Made by a program: the position numbers and the translations under genes
In this document: positions 8,631 through 16,539 of the stretch, one piece after another
Numbering within the stretch: the stretch's first letter is position 1
Layout of the letters: every line of letters begins with the position of its first letter
Notes under the pieces: model-generated
What the model was told of the DNA's origin: nothing
What the model saw: the letters and a program-made list of their open reading frames with translations, nothing else
Databases searched by the model: none
Source: Devosia ginsengisoli
GTDB taxonomy: Bacteria > Pseudomonadota > Alphaproteobacteria > Rhizobiales > Devosiaceae
DNA: 64,000 nucleotides
Assembly: GCF_024707105.1 (NCBI RefSeq)
Contig: NZ_JANQAJ010000013.1
Span: 1 to 64,000 of the forward strand
Direction: 5' to 3'

Positions 8631-8640
8631 TCCATCGAAA

Positions 8641-8662
8641 GCGGGCTCCTGCGGGAGCCCGC
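8641..8662 (+). other. Intercistronic hairpin dctP-dctQ
   Basis: A perfect 9-bp stem (8641-8649 with 8654-8662) with a TGCG loop lies 10 bp after the dctP stop. The DNA after it is not a T-run. Such elements commonly protect the upstream message and cause partial termination, so the binding protein is made in excess. Confidence 0.65.
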
Positions 8663-8687
8663 AGCCTCTTACCTATCGGAGCGCACC

Positions 8688-9209
8688 ATGCTCAAGCGTC
8701 TGGCTCAACTCGAGCTGGCGATCTGCTTCGCCCTGCTCGCCGGCATTACCGGCCTGGTCTTCACCGCCGCCCTCATGCGGTTTTTCGGCCACCCGCTGAT
8801 CTGGTCGGTGGATATGGCGCAACTGCTCTTCATCTGGCTGTGCTTCTTCGGCTCGAACAAGGCCATGCGCGAAAAATCGCATCTGGGCATGGAAGTGCTG
8901 GTGTCGCGCCTCGGCTACCAGCGCCGTTTCTGGCTCGAATTCGCCTGCTCGCTGGTCATTCTCGCGTTCCTGGCGGTCCTCGCCGTCGAGGGCTGGAAAC
9001 TCACCATGCTCAACAGCGAGCGCACGTTCGGGGACAGTACCCTCTCCTATTCCTGGGTCACGGTGGCCGTGCCCTTCGGCTGTGTGCTGCTCGGCGCTAC
9101 GCTGATCTACAACATGGTCCGCGCCTTCCAGGGCAGGCAGCAGGAATTGCTCATCTATAACCGCACGCAGGCCGAGATCGACGCCAGCGCACCCACGCTG
9201 GAGCTCTAG
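8688..9209 (+). CDS. dctQ: TRAP transporter small membrane subunit (DctQ family)
   Basis: A 173-residue inner-membrane protein with four predicted helices (about residues 10-32, 45-62, 84-105 and 125-148). It has the DctQ arrangement LIWSVDMAQLLFIWLCFFG and the SHLGMEVLVSRLG loop. DctQ forms a complex with DctM and the periplasmic receptor. Its stop is 2 bp before the dctM start, indicating co-translation. Confidence 0.92.
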   Translation: MLKRLAQLELAICFALLAGITGLVFTAALMRFFGHPLIWSVDMAQLLFIWLCFFGSNKAMREKSHLGMEVLVSRLGYQRRFWLEFACSLVILAFLAVLAVEGWKLTMLNSERTFGDSTLSYSWVTVAVPFGCVLLGATLIYNMVRAFQGRQQELLIYNRTQAEIDASAPTLEL

Positions 9210-9211
9210 AA

Positions 9212-10496
9212 ATGGCCCTGATCGGTATCGTCTTCGTCATTCTCATGGTCATCGGCATGCCCGTCGCCTTCGCGACCGGCATTTCGGGCTTCATCTTCTT
9301 CTTCACCACCCAGGGCATGCCCATGTCCATCGGCGTGCAGAAGATCGCCTCGATGAGCCAGAGCTTCCCGCTGCTGGCCGTGCCCTTCTTCGTATTGGCT
9401 GGCCATCTGATGAACGAAAGCGGCATCACCGCCCGCCTGCTCAGGGTGGCGCTGCTTTCGGTCGGCTGGATGTCGGGCGGACTGGCGCAGGTCGCCATCG
9501 TGCTCTCCACCCTCATGGGCGGCGTTTCCGGCTCCGCCGTGGCCGATGCCGCCATGGAGGCGCGTATCCTGGGGCCAACCATGGTGGCCAAGGGCTATGG
9601 CAAGGGCTTTTCGGCCGCCGCCATCGCCGTAGGCTCGCTTATCACCGCGACCATTCCGCCCTCCATCGGGCTGATCCTCTATGGCTTTGTCGGCAATGTT
9701 TCGATCGGCCGGCTGTTCCTGGCCGGCATCATTCCCGGTATCCTGATGATGGCCGTGCTGATGGCCACCACCTATGTCATCGCCAAGCGCCGCAAATATG
9801 TGGTGGCCGACAGCGCCCGCCCCACCTTCAAGGCCCTGGCTCTGGCCTGCTGGGATGCAAAATGGGCCCTGCTCTTCCCGGTGGCGCTGGTGCTGGCCAT
9901 TCGTGGCGGCCTCTTCACCCCATCGGAAGTAGGTTCGGCCGCCGTGGTCTACGCCCTGGCCATCGGCTTCTTCGCCCATCGCGAACTGACCCTGGAAAAA
10001 GTCTGGCGCTGCTTCGGCCAGGCAACCTCCGATGTCGGGCTCATCATGCTCATCATCCTGATGAGCGGCATGGTCGGCTATGCCACCATCTATATGCAGG
10101 TACCGCAGGAACTGGCCGGCTGGATGCTGGCCGGGATCACCGACCCGAACATGATCGTGCTGGTCATCCTGCTTTTCCTGCTGCTGGCCGGCCTGGCGCT
10201 CGACAGCACCGTCATGGTGCTGCTGCTGACGCCGATCTTCGTGCCGATCATCACCCAGGTGGGCATGGACCCGGTGCATTTCGGCATCCTGATGATGTCG
10301 ATCGTCACCCTGGGTGGCATGACCTGGCCCAGCGGCTCGGCCATGTTCGCGGTCTGCTCGCTGATGAATGTGTCGATCGAGGAATATTCCATCGAGATCG
10401 ATTCCCTTCATCAGCGCCGTGGTCGCGCTGATCGCCGTACTGCTGTTCACGCCCGACCTGGTGCTGTGGCTGCCGCGCCTCGCTTTCGGCAACTGA
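9212..10496 (+). CDS. dctM: TRAP transporter large permease (DctM family), frameshifted near its 3' end
   Basis: The large 12-helix permease that binds sodium and substrate. The frame is intact from MALIGIVFVILMVIGMPVAF to NVSIEEYSIEI at 10399. Removing one base in GATTCC (10399-10403) continues into PFISAVVALIAVLLF and ends RLAFGN at 10494-10496, giving 427 residues, the usual length. Without correction the frame misses this stop and runs in phase into uxuA, creating an artificial 856-residue ORF. Family segments include LMGGVSGSAVADAAMEARIL and TATIPPSIGLILYG. A sequencing error is more likely than a real mutation, though loss of the last helix cannot be excluded. Confidence 0.88.
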
Positions 10497-10509
10497 TCTC
10501 TCCCCCACT

Positions 10510-10538
10510 GCGGGCCGTGCTTTCACGGCGCGGCCCGC
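10510..10538 (+). other. Intercistronic hairpin dctM-uxuA
   Basis: A 7-bp GC stem (10510-10516 with 10532-10538), extended by GTG/CAC inside, lies 13 bp after the restored dctM stop and 24 bp before uxuA. A pyrimidine-rich stretch (ATCTTTCTCTTT) follows, so it may be a partial terminator. Confidence 0.5.
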
Positions 10539-10561
10539 ATCTTTCTCTTTCGGAGACTTCC

Positions 10562-11782
10562 ATGAAGCAGACCTGGCGCTGGTTCGGCCCGCAGGATCTC
10601 ACCAGTATCGACGATATCATCCAGAGTGGCGCCGAAGGCATTGTCTCGGCGTTGCACCACGTGCCCAATGGCGTGGTGTGGAGCCCGGAGGAAATCACCC
10701 GCCGCCAGCACCAGATCACCACCCGCAAGGATGGCTCGCCCTCGGGCCTCACCTGGGACGTGGTCGAAAGCCTGCCGATCTCCGAGGACATCAAGAAGCA
10801 GACCGGCGACTGGCGCGTCCACATCGCCAATTACCGCACCAGCATGGAACATCTCGCCGCCGCCGGCATCGACGTCATCTGCTACAATTTCATGCCGGTG
10901 CTGGATTGGACCCGCACCGCCCTGCGCTGGCGCCTGCCCCATGGCGGCACCTGCATGCGCTTCGACATCCACGACTTCGCCGCCTTCGACATCCACATTC
11001 TCGCGCGCCCTGGCGCCAGCGAAGACTATACGCCCGCCATCGCCGAAGAAGCGGCCATACGCTTCGCCCTGCTCGATGACGCCGGCAAGAGCACTCTGGC
11101 GCGCAGCGTCACCATGGGTCTGCCCGGCTCGACCGATTCCATGTCGCTCGACGATATGCGCACCCATCTCGACCAGTATGGCGCCATCTCGGCGGATAAA
11201 TTGCGTCGGCACTTCATCGACTTCCTCGAACAGGTCGTGCCGCAGGCCGAAGATCTCGGCCTGCGCCTTTGCTGCCATCCGGACGATCCGCCATTCCCCC
11301 TGCTCGGCCTGCCGCGCATCATGTCAACAGGCGCCGATTTCAGGGCTGTTCTTGACGCGGTCGACAGCCCCGCCAATGGCATGACGCTGTGCTCGGGTTC
11401 GCTTGGCGCGCGTCCCGATAATGACCTGCCTGGTATCATGGCCGAACTGGGTCACCGCGTGCATTTCCTGCACCTGCGCAACGTCAAGCGCGAAAGTACC
11501 GCAATCAAGGGCTCGTTCCACGAGGCCGAACATCTGGAAGGCGATACCGACATGGTGGCGCTGATTGGCGTGATCCTCGCCGAAGAGCGCCGCCGCAAGG
11601 TTGCGGGCCGCGCCGACTGGCAAATCCCCATGCGCCCCGACCACGGCCAGGACATTCTCGATGACCTCAACCGCACCACCGCCCAACCCGGCTACCCCAC
11701 CATCGGTCGCATGAAGGGGCTGGCGGAGTTGCGCGGCATCTCGCGGGCGCTCGACCATGCCAATGTGCGTTACCACGCCTAG
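10562..11782 (+). CDS. uxuA: D-mannonate dehydratase
   Basis: UxuA dehydrates D-mannonate to 2-keto-3-deoxygluconate in glucuronate catabolism. At 406 residues it has family length, beginning MKQTWRWFGPQDLTSIDDI. Recognisable elements are DVICYNFMPVLDW, the metal-site motif LCCHPDDPP, TLCSGSLGARPDND, the HFLHLRNVKR segment and the C-terminal MRPDHG. The ATG at 10562 follows GGAGACTTCC. It closes the TRAP operon, and the GntR gene upstream probably controls it. The partner reductase (uxuB), isomerase (uxuC) and KDG kinase are not in the window. Confidence 0.95.
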   Translation: MKQTWRWFGPQDLTSIDDIIQSGAEGIVSALHHVPNGVVWSPEEITRRQHQITTRKDGSPSGLTWDVVESLPISEDIKKQTGDWRVHIANYRTSMEHLAAAGIDVICYNFMPVLDWTRTALRWRLPHGGTCMRFDIHDFAAFDIHILARPGASEDYTPAIAEEAAIRFALLDDAGKSTLARSVTMGLPGSTDSMSLDDMRTHLDQYGAISADKLRRHFIDFLEQVVPQAEDLGLRLCCHPDDPPFPLLGLPRIMSTGADFRAVLDAVDSPANGMTLCSGSLGARPDNDLPGIMAELGHRVHFLHLRNVKRESTAIKGSFHEAEHLEGDTDMVALIGVILAEERRRKVAGRADWQIPMRPDHGQDILDDLNRTTAQPGYPTIGRMKGLAELRGISRALDHANVRYHA

Positions 11783-11864
11783 CCGCACGCATTTTCCATG
11801 CCCACAAGCACTTGTCAGGCCCGGTCATGCCGGGCTATTGGCTAGCGGGTCGGTCACCGACCGG

Positions 11865-11938
11865 GCGGGTATAGCTCAGTGGTAGAGCAGCAGCCTTCCA
11901 AGCTGAATATGCGGGTTCGATTCCCGCTACCCGCTCCA
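11865..11938 (+). tRNA. tRNA-Gly (TCC anticodon)
   Basis: A 74-nt cloverleaf with encoded CCA. The acceptor GCGGGTA pairs with TACCCGC. The anticodon loop is CTTCCAA (anticodon TCC) and the T-arm GCGGGTTCGATTCCCGC. The top pair of the anticodon stem is a G-A mismatch, as in other alphaproteobacterial copies. Short hairpins just upstream (11819-11862) may end the uxuA transcript. Confidence 0.95.
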
Positions 11939-12170
11939 AATCTTCCTTGGAATTGCTTTATTTTCCGGACGAGCCCAACGGGCCGTTTCATTGCCTTTTT
12001 CAGGCCGCGCGGGTGCCGATTCGTCGCATCCGTTCACCACAACCGCACCACCTCCCCGGTTTTTTACGGGGCTTTGCCAAAGGGGTGTTGACACGCTGTC
12101 ATGAGACCACCATAAACCGCCCGGACGACGCGCCCCGGCGCTTCGTTTCCTGCCCAAGGCGACGTTCCGT

Positions 12171-12255
12171 GGAGGGGTGGGAGAGTGGTTAAATCCATCA
12201 GACTGTAAATCTGACCGCTTAGCGTACACTGGTTCGAATCCAGTCCCCTCCACCA
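12171..12255 (+). tRNA. tRNA-Tyr (GTA anticodon)
   Basis: An 85-nt class II tRNA with a long variable arm and encoded CCA. The acceptor GGAGGGG pairs with CCCCTCC, the anticodon loop is CTGTAAA (GTA) and the T-arm contains GGTTCGAATCC. The 11939-12170 interval between the Gly and Tyr genes shows no supported gene. Confidence 0.97.
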
Positions 12256-12313
12256 ACGCCCTTCCCGCACCGGACATGCTTGCTGGCCCGCCGCAAAGGC
12301 GCTAGGGCATTGC

Positions 12314-13066
12314 CATGAGCCGCAACAAGTTTCCCCCCAGCCGAAATACGATCCCGATACCGGGCCGGTCTATCTCTATGGCCTGCATACGGTGCGCGCC
12401 GCGCTGGACAATGCCAACCGCATCAAGAAGGTGCTGCTGGCCACGCCCAACGCGCTCAACCGGCTGAAGGAGACCGGCGAGATCGGCAAGGTCACCGTCA
12501 AGGAGACCACGCCTAAGGAGCTCGACCGCCTGCTGGGCGATGATGCCGTGCATCAGGGCGCCGCGCTGGAAGTCGATCCGGTGAGCCGCTTTGGCCTCGA
12601 TGATATCAAGCCGCTGAAGCTCGTGGTCGTGCTCGACCAGATCACCGATCCGCATAATGTCGGCGCCATCCTGCGCACGGCCTGCGCCTTTGGCGCCGAT
12701 GCGGTCATCACCACCGCCCGCCACTCGCCGCGCGAAACCGGCGTCATGGCCAAATCGGCCTCGGGCGCGCTCGACCTGGTGCCAATGATCGAGGTGCGCA
12801 ACCTGGGTGACGCGCTGGAAAAGCTCAAGCAGCGCGGCATGTTGGTGCTGGGTTTTGATTCTGAATCGGAACATCAGCTCAAGCCCCGTACGGGCGATCA
12901 GCCGCTGGCAATCGTCATGGGGGCTGAGGGCAAGGGCCTGCGCCAGCGCACCCGCGAACTCTGCGACGAAATGGTCAAGCTCGACATGCCCGGCCCGATC
13001 AAGTCGCTCAACGTTTCCAACGCCGCGGCCATTGCCCTGTTCGCGGCCACCGCCGGACGGGTCTGA
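12314..13066 (+). CDS. rlmB: 23S rRNA (guanosine-2'-O)-methyltransferase RlmB / TrmH family, frameshifted near the start
   Basis: A SpoU/TrmH-class knotted methyltransferase that in enterobacteria methylates G2251 of 23S rRNA. The in-phase part starts with GPVYLYGLHTVRAALDN (substrate-binding domain). It has the SPOUT motifs VVLDQITDPHNVGAILRTA, ALVIVMGAEGKGLR-like LAIVMGAEGKGLRQRT and IKSLNVSNAAAIALF. The natural ATG is at 12314 (MSRNK), but the frame breaks in the run TTTCCCCCC (12329-12337). Removing one base gives MSRNKFPPAEYDPDTGPVY and about 250 residues. The next in-frame ATG (12392) would cut off the conserved GPVYLYGLH segment. An assembly error is likely. The stop overlaps the next start (TGATG). 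Confidence 0.88.
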   Translation, partial: HEPQQVSPQPKYDPDTGPVYLYGLHTVRAALDNANRIKKVLLATPNALNRLKETGEIGKVTVKETTPKELDRLLGDDAVHQGAALEVDPVSRFGLDDIKPLKLVVVLDQITDPHNVGAILRTACAFGADAVITTARHSPRETGVMAKSASGALDLVPMIEVRNLGDALEKLKQRGMLVLGFDSESEHQLKPRTGDQPLAIVMGAEGKGLRQRTRELCDEMVKLDMPGPIKSLNVSNAAAIALFAATAGRV

Positions 13067-13458
13067 TGAGCCAATTTGCCCCCTTCGCCATCGCCCTGCG
13101 CCTCTCGGGCGTCACCATCGACCAATATGCGCTCGATGCCGCCCTCAAGCAGCTCACCAGCCGCTACGAGCCCGAAGATGCCGAGGCGAGCCACTATGCC
13201 CAGGTGGACGTGCCGGTGAACAATCCCGTACGCGCTTTGCTGGAACTGGCCGAGCGCTCCGGCCTCGCCATCGCGGCCATGTTGGAAGACCGGCGCATCG
13301 GCAAGGCCGTGCTCGACATCGCCTTCGACTATCCCGAGCATGGTGAAGCCATGTCAGCCCGCCTGCCCGCCCATGTCGCCGCCGCCATTGCCGGCCATGG
13401 CATCGATATCGAAGTGTCGGTCTACCTGACCGATGTCGAGGAAGACGACGAGGACTAA
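13066..13458 (+). CDS. Hypothetical protein, 130 aa, coupled to rlmB
   Basis: A soluble protein that I cannot assign to a family. Its ATG overlaps the rlmB stop (TGATG), which implies translational coupling. The sequence alternates hydrophobic strands and helices (PFAIALRLSGVTIDQYALDA, then PVRALLELAERSGLAIAAML) and ends in the acidic tail VEEDDED. No signal peptide, transmembrane segment or known catalytic motif is visible. Codon use matches the neighbours, so it is probably a real gene. Confidence 0.65.
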   Translation: MSQFAPFAIALRLSGVTIDQYALDAALKQLTSRYEPEDAEASHYAQVDVPVNNPVRALLELAERSGLAIAAMLEDRRIGKAVLDIAFDYPEHGEAMSARLPAHVAAAIAGHGIDIEVSVYLTDVEEDDED

Positions 13459-13477
13459 CGCCAGGCGCGCCCCGGCA

Positions 13478-14473
13478 TCATTTGCGTGCGGCCGTGCTGT
13501 TGCGGATCACCAGGTGGGTCTTCAGCACGTGGCGGACATCGACGGCGGGCGAGCCGCCGAAATTGTCCACCAGCAGCGAAATCGCCACTTCGCCCGCCGC
13601 CACGCAATGATTGGAGATCGTGGTCAGGGCCGGGCTGGTCGTGGAGCCCAGCACATCGTCGCAGCCGACAACGCTGATCTGCTCCGGCACCGCGACGGCA
13701 AGGTCCGCCAGGCCGGCCAAAATACCCTGGGCCAGCAGGTCATCGAAAGCCACGCAGGCCGTGGCACCCGAAGCGACCACGCGCTCCGCCGATTTCCGCC
13801 CACTCTCATACGTCGATCTGTTCGCCGAAATCGACGAGACCTCAAGCCCCTGCCGCCGGGCAGCATTGCGAAACGCGGTGCGGCGCTGCGCATTCGACCA
13901 TGAAGTCGCCGGGCCGCTGACATAGGCCAGGTGGCGATGGCCGAGTTCAGCCAGATGGGTCACCGCATCCTCCATGCCCGGAGCGCTGTCGATCAGCACC
14001 CGCAGCATATTGTCGATGTCGCGATTGATCAGCACCAGCGGCATGCGCTGGGCATAGGCCCATATCTGCGTATCTGAGAGCCGGGACGAGACGAGGACGA
14101 CCCCATCCACCTGGCTGGCGAAGCGCTCGAGCAGTTGGTCCTCGCGCTCCGGTTTTTCGTCGGAATCACCGAGAAAGACGCAAAGGTCATAATCCTCGGC
14201 CTTGCGCTGCGCCGCGCGGATCAAGGGCGGAAAAAACGGATTGGCGACATCGGGCACGACAAGGGCGATATTGCGCGACCGGCCGGTGCTGAGCGCCTGC
14301 GCCACCGGGTTGGGCGTATAGCCCAGTTGCTTGGCCACTTCGAGCACGCGCGCGACAGTTTCGCGCGTCAGCCTTTCGGGCTGCGAGAATGCCCGCGAGA
14401 CCGTGGAACGCGCCACGCCGGCCTGCGCCGCCACCTGGCTGATCGTCGGCCGCTTGCCGCCTGTCCAGTTCAT
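13478..14473 (-). CDS. LacI-family transcriptional regulator of the amino-sugar/peptide locus
   Basis: A 331-residue LacI/GalR regulator. The N-terminal helix-turn-helix is RPTISQVAAQAGVARSTVSR, followed by the hinge helix with NPVAQALSTGRSRNIALV. The periplasmic-binding-protein-like core has PDVANPFFPPLIRAAQRKAE and ISVVGCDDVLGSTTSPALTT. The start is ATG 14473 (MNWTGGKRPTISQ); upstream in-frame codons are unlikely. It is divergent from nagB. Perfect GCAACCGGTTGC palindromes in its own promoter region and in the promoter of the peptide ABC operon 9.4 kb away mark its probable targets. The inducer is presumably a phosphorylated amino sugar. Confidence 0.93.
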   Translation of the reverse strand: MNWTGGKRPTISQVAAQAGVARSTVSRAFSQPERLTRETVARVLEVAKQLGYTPNPVAQALSTGRSRNIALVVPDVANPFFPPLIRAAQRKAEDYDLCVFLGDSDEKPEREDQLLERFASQVDGVVLVSSRLSDTQIWAYAQRMPLVLINRDIDNMLRVLIDSAPGMEDAVTHLAELGHRHLAYVSGPATSWSNAQRRTAFRNAARRQGLEVSSISANRSTYESGRKSAERVVASGATACVAFDDLLAQGILAGLADLAVAVPEQISVVGCDDVLGSTTSPALTTISNHCVAAGEVAISLLVDNFGGSPAVDVRHVLKTHLVIRNSTAARK

Positions 14474-14536
14474 ATTCTGCCTCGCCAACACCTGCCCTAG
14501 GTTACTGTTTGCCACATTTGTCGAAATTTCGCTACA

Positions 14537-14564
14537 TTGACTTGGCAACCGGTTGCATGATAGT
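14537..14564 (+). promoter_or_regulatory. nagB promoter with LacI-type operator in the spacer
   Basis: TTGACT (14537-14542) and GATAGT (14559-14564) are 16 bp apart. The 12-bp perfect palindrome GCAACCGGTTGC (14545-14556) fills the spacer. This is a typical LacI-family CG-centred operator, placed to block polymerase binding. It lies between the divergent regulator gene and nagB and matches the site at 23911-23924. Confidence 0.8.
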
Positions 14565-14650
14565 TCGCACCACAATGTGAGGACGACCGGACGCCCCTCC
14601 CCGCCCGGCTAGCGGCTTCAGTTCGGCACCATCAGGGAGGCAGAGAAAAC

Positions 14651-15397
14651 ATGTCGCAAAAGTCGGGTTTTACGGTCAACCATGCGCCAGATCGCGCCAC
14701 GCTCGAGCGGCAATCGGCACTGGCTATCGCGGACTCCCTCCGCTCCCTTCTCGCCCGGCAGCAAACCGTGCGCGCGGTATTCGCGGCCGCAGCCAGCCAG
14801 TTGGGCACCCTGGCCCTGCTGCGCCAGCAGGACGGGATAGACTGGCATCGTGTGGAAGCCTTCCACATGGATGAATATGTCGGGTTGCCGATCGAACATC
14901 CCGCGCGTTTCGGCAACTGGCTGAAGCGCAACGTCTTCGACCACCTGCCTTTGGGTGCCGTGCATCTCATCGAGCCGGGTGCAGATGCACAAGCGGCGGC
15001 ACAGAACTATGCCGCGCAATTGGCCGCGGCGCCCATCGATCTCGTTTGCCTGGGGATTGGGGTGAACGGCCACATCGCCTTCAACGATCCGCCGGTCGCG
15101 GACTTCAACGACCCGCTGACCGTCAAGGTGGTCGAACTGGATCTGGTCTGCCGTCAGCAACAGGTCGATGATGGCGAATTCGCCACCACGGCCGATGTTC
15201 CCCGGCACGCGATCACGCTGACGATTCCGCAATTGATGGCCGGCAAACGGCTGATCTGCATCGTGCCGGGCGCCAGCAAGGCCGCAGCCGTGCGCGGCAC
15301 CATTCACGGACCGATTGACACCGCCTGCCCGGCGAGCATCCTGCGCCGGCACGACGACTGCACCCTTTATGTCGATCAGGAATCCTATCCCCAATGA
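14651..15397 (+). CDS. Glucosamine-6-phosphate deaminase/isomerase-like protein
   Basis: A 248-residue member of the NagB/6-phosphogluconolactonase superfamily; NagB converts glucosamine-6-phosphate to fructose-6-phosphate and ammonia. The active-site loops are recognisable: FHMDEYVGLPIEHPARFGNW (catalytic Asp) and GIGVNGHIAFNDPPVADFND, where E. coli NagB has DGHIAFNE. The Asp/Asn and Glu/Asp differences, and the following CRQQQVDDG and VPRHAITLTIPQLM segments, suggest a distinct NagB clade rather than the enterobacterial enzyme. The substrate may therefore be a related amino-sugar phosphate. GGGAGG upstream supports the start, and its stop overlaps the nagA-like start (ATGA). Confidence 0.8.
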   Translation: MSQKSGFTVNHAPDRATLERQSALAIADSLRSLLARQQTVRAVFAAAASQLGTLALLRQQDGIDWHRVEAFHMDEYVGLPIEHPARFGNWLKRNVFDHLPLGAVHLIEPGADAQAAAQNYAAQLAAAPIDLVCLGIGVNGHIAFNDPPVADFNDPLTVKVVELDLVCRQQQVDDGEFATTADVPRHAITLTIPQLMAGKRLICIVPGASKAAAVRGTIHGPIDTACPASILRRHDDCTLYVDQESYPQ

Positions 15398-16539
15398 GCG
15401 GCAGCGGCGAGATTTCCGGCATTGACCCGGCAACCGGTCAGCCGCGACGCATTCATTTCGAGAACGGGCTGATCACCCGCATCGAGCCCGCTGCCGAAGC
15501 GGAGCACTATCTGGCGGCGGGCCTGATCGACCTGCAGGTCAACGGCTATGCCGGCCACGACCTCAATTCCGGCACGGTGGACGCCGCCACCGTTCGGGCG
15601 CTGGGGCAGGCCCTGCTGCAACACGGGGTCACCAGCTTTGCGCCCACGCTCATCACCGCGAGCGAAGCCGGCTTGCTGCACGGACTGCGGACCATCGCGC
15701 TGGCCCGCGCCAGCGACCCCGTATTGGCGCAGATGATCGGCCATATCCATGTGGAAGGGCCCTGGATTTCAGCCGAAGACGGCGCCCGAGGTGCGCACCC
15801 AGCGGCGCATATCCGCGCTATCGACCTCGACGAATTCCAGCGCTGGCAGTCGGCCTGCGATGGGTTGGTCGGCATGGTCACGCTCTCGCCGCACAGCCCC
15901 GATGCACCCGAAAAAATCCCGCATCTGGTGCGCATGGGCGTACAGGTGGCCATCGGCCATACCCATGCCACGCCGGCACAGATTGCCGCCGCGGCCGAAG
16001 CCGGCGCCAGCGTTTCGAACCACCTGGGCAATGGCATTGCCACCACCCTGCCCCGGCATCCCAACGCGATCTGGTCGCAACTGGCCGACGACCGCCTCAC
16101 TGCCGGGCTGATCGCCGATGGCCACCATCTCGATGCGAATACGTTCAAGGCCATGCTACGCGCCAAGGGCGCAGGCCGCGCCTTCCTGGTTTCAGATGCC
16201 GTGGCTTTGGGCGGACTACCGCCGGGCCGCTATCGCCAGCCGATCGGCGGCGACGTCGAATTGAGCGCCGATGGGCGGCTGAGCCTGGCCGACACCCCTT
16301 ACCTGGCCGGTGCGGCACGTAACCTGGCAGAAGGCGTCGCCATTGCCATCGCCATGGCCGGCCTGACGCTCGCCGAGGCGCTCGATCTCGCCAGCCGCCA
16401 GCCCGGCCGGCTCATGGGCGGCCGCGGCAGGCTGGAGGTTGGCGCAGCGGCGGATGTGATCTGCTTCGACTGGGCACCGGGGCAGACCAACCTCGATATC
16501 CGCAGCGTCTATCTGCGCGGGGAGCGCGTTGTAGGATGA
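15394..16539 (+). CDS. N-acetylglucosamine-6-phosphate deacetylase-like amidohydrolase
   Basis: A 381-residue amidohydrolase of the NagA type, which removes acetate from N-acetylamino-sugar phosphates. Expected active-site segments are present: GLIDLQVNGYAGHDLNSG, the metal-ligand Glu in IHVEGPWIS, His in IGHTHATPAQI, His in VSNHLGNG and the catalytic Asp in FLVSDAVALGG. The N-terminus and the HLGNG variant (HLFNAM in E. coli) differ from classical NagA, matching the divergence of the adjacent NagB-like protein. It overlaps both neighbours by 4 bp (ATGA), so the three genes form a tight operon. Assignment to the family is firm; the exact substrate is not. Confidence 0.85.
   Translation: MSGSGEISGIDPATGQPRRIHFENGLITRIEPAAEAEHYLAAGLIDLQVNGYAGHDLNSGTVDAATVRALGQALLQHGVTSFAPTLITASEAGLLHGLRTIALARASDPVLAQMIGHIHVEGPWISAEDGARGAHPAAHIRAIDLDEFQRWQSACDGLVGMVTLSPHSPDAPEKIPHLVRMGVQVAIGHTHATPAQIAAAAEAGASVSNHLGNGIATTLPRHPNAIWSQLADDRLTAGLIADGHHLDANTFKAMLRAKGAGRAFLVSDAVALGGLPPGRYRQPIGGDVELSADGRLSLADTPYLAGAARNLAEGVAIAIAMAGLTLAEALDLASRQPGRLMGGRGRLEVGAAADVICFDWAPGQTNLDIRSVYLRGERVVG

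Noticed and set aside
9206-10492. A 428-codon minus-strand frame over dctM
   Set aside because: It is His/Asp/Gln-rich nonsense antisense to a membrane-protein gene.
12064-12277. Minus-strand frames covering tRNA-Tyr
   Set aside because: Their product (GLDSNQCTLSGQIYSLMD) is the well-known false protein made by reading the antisense of a tRNA-Tyr gene.
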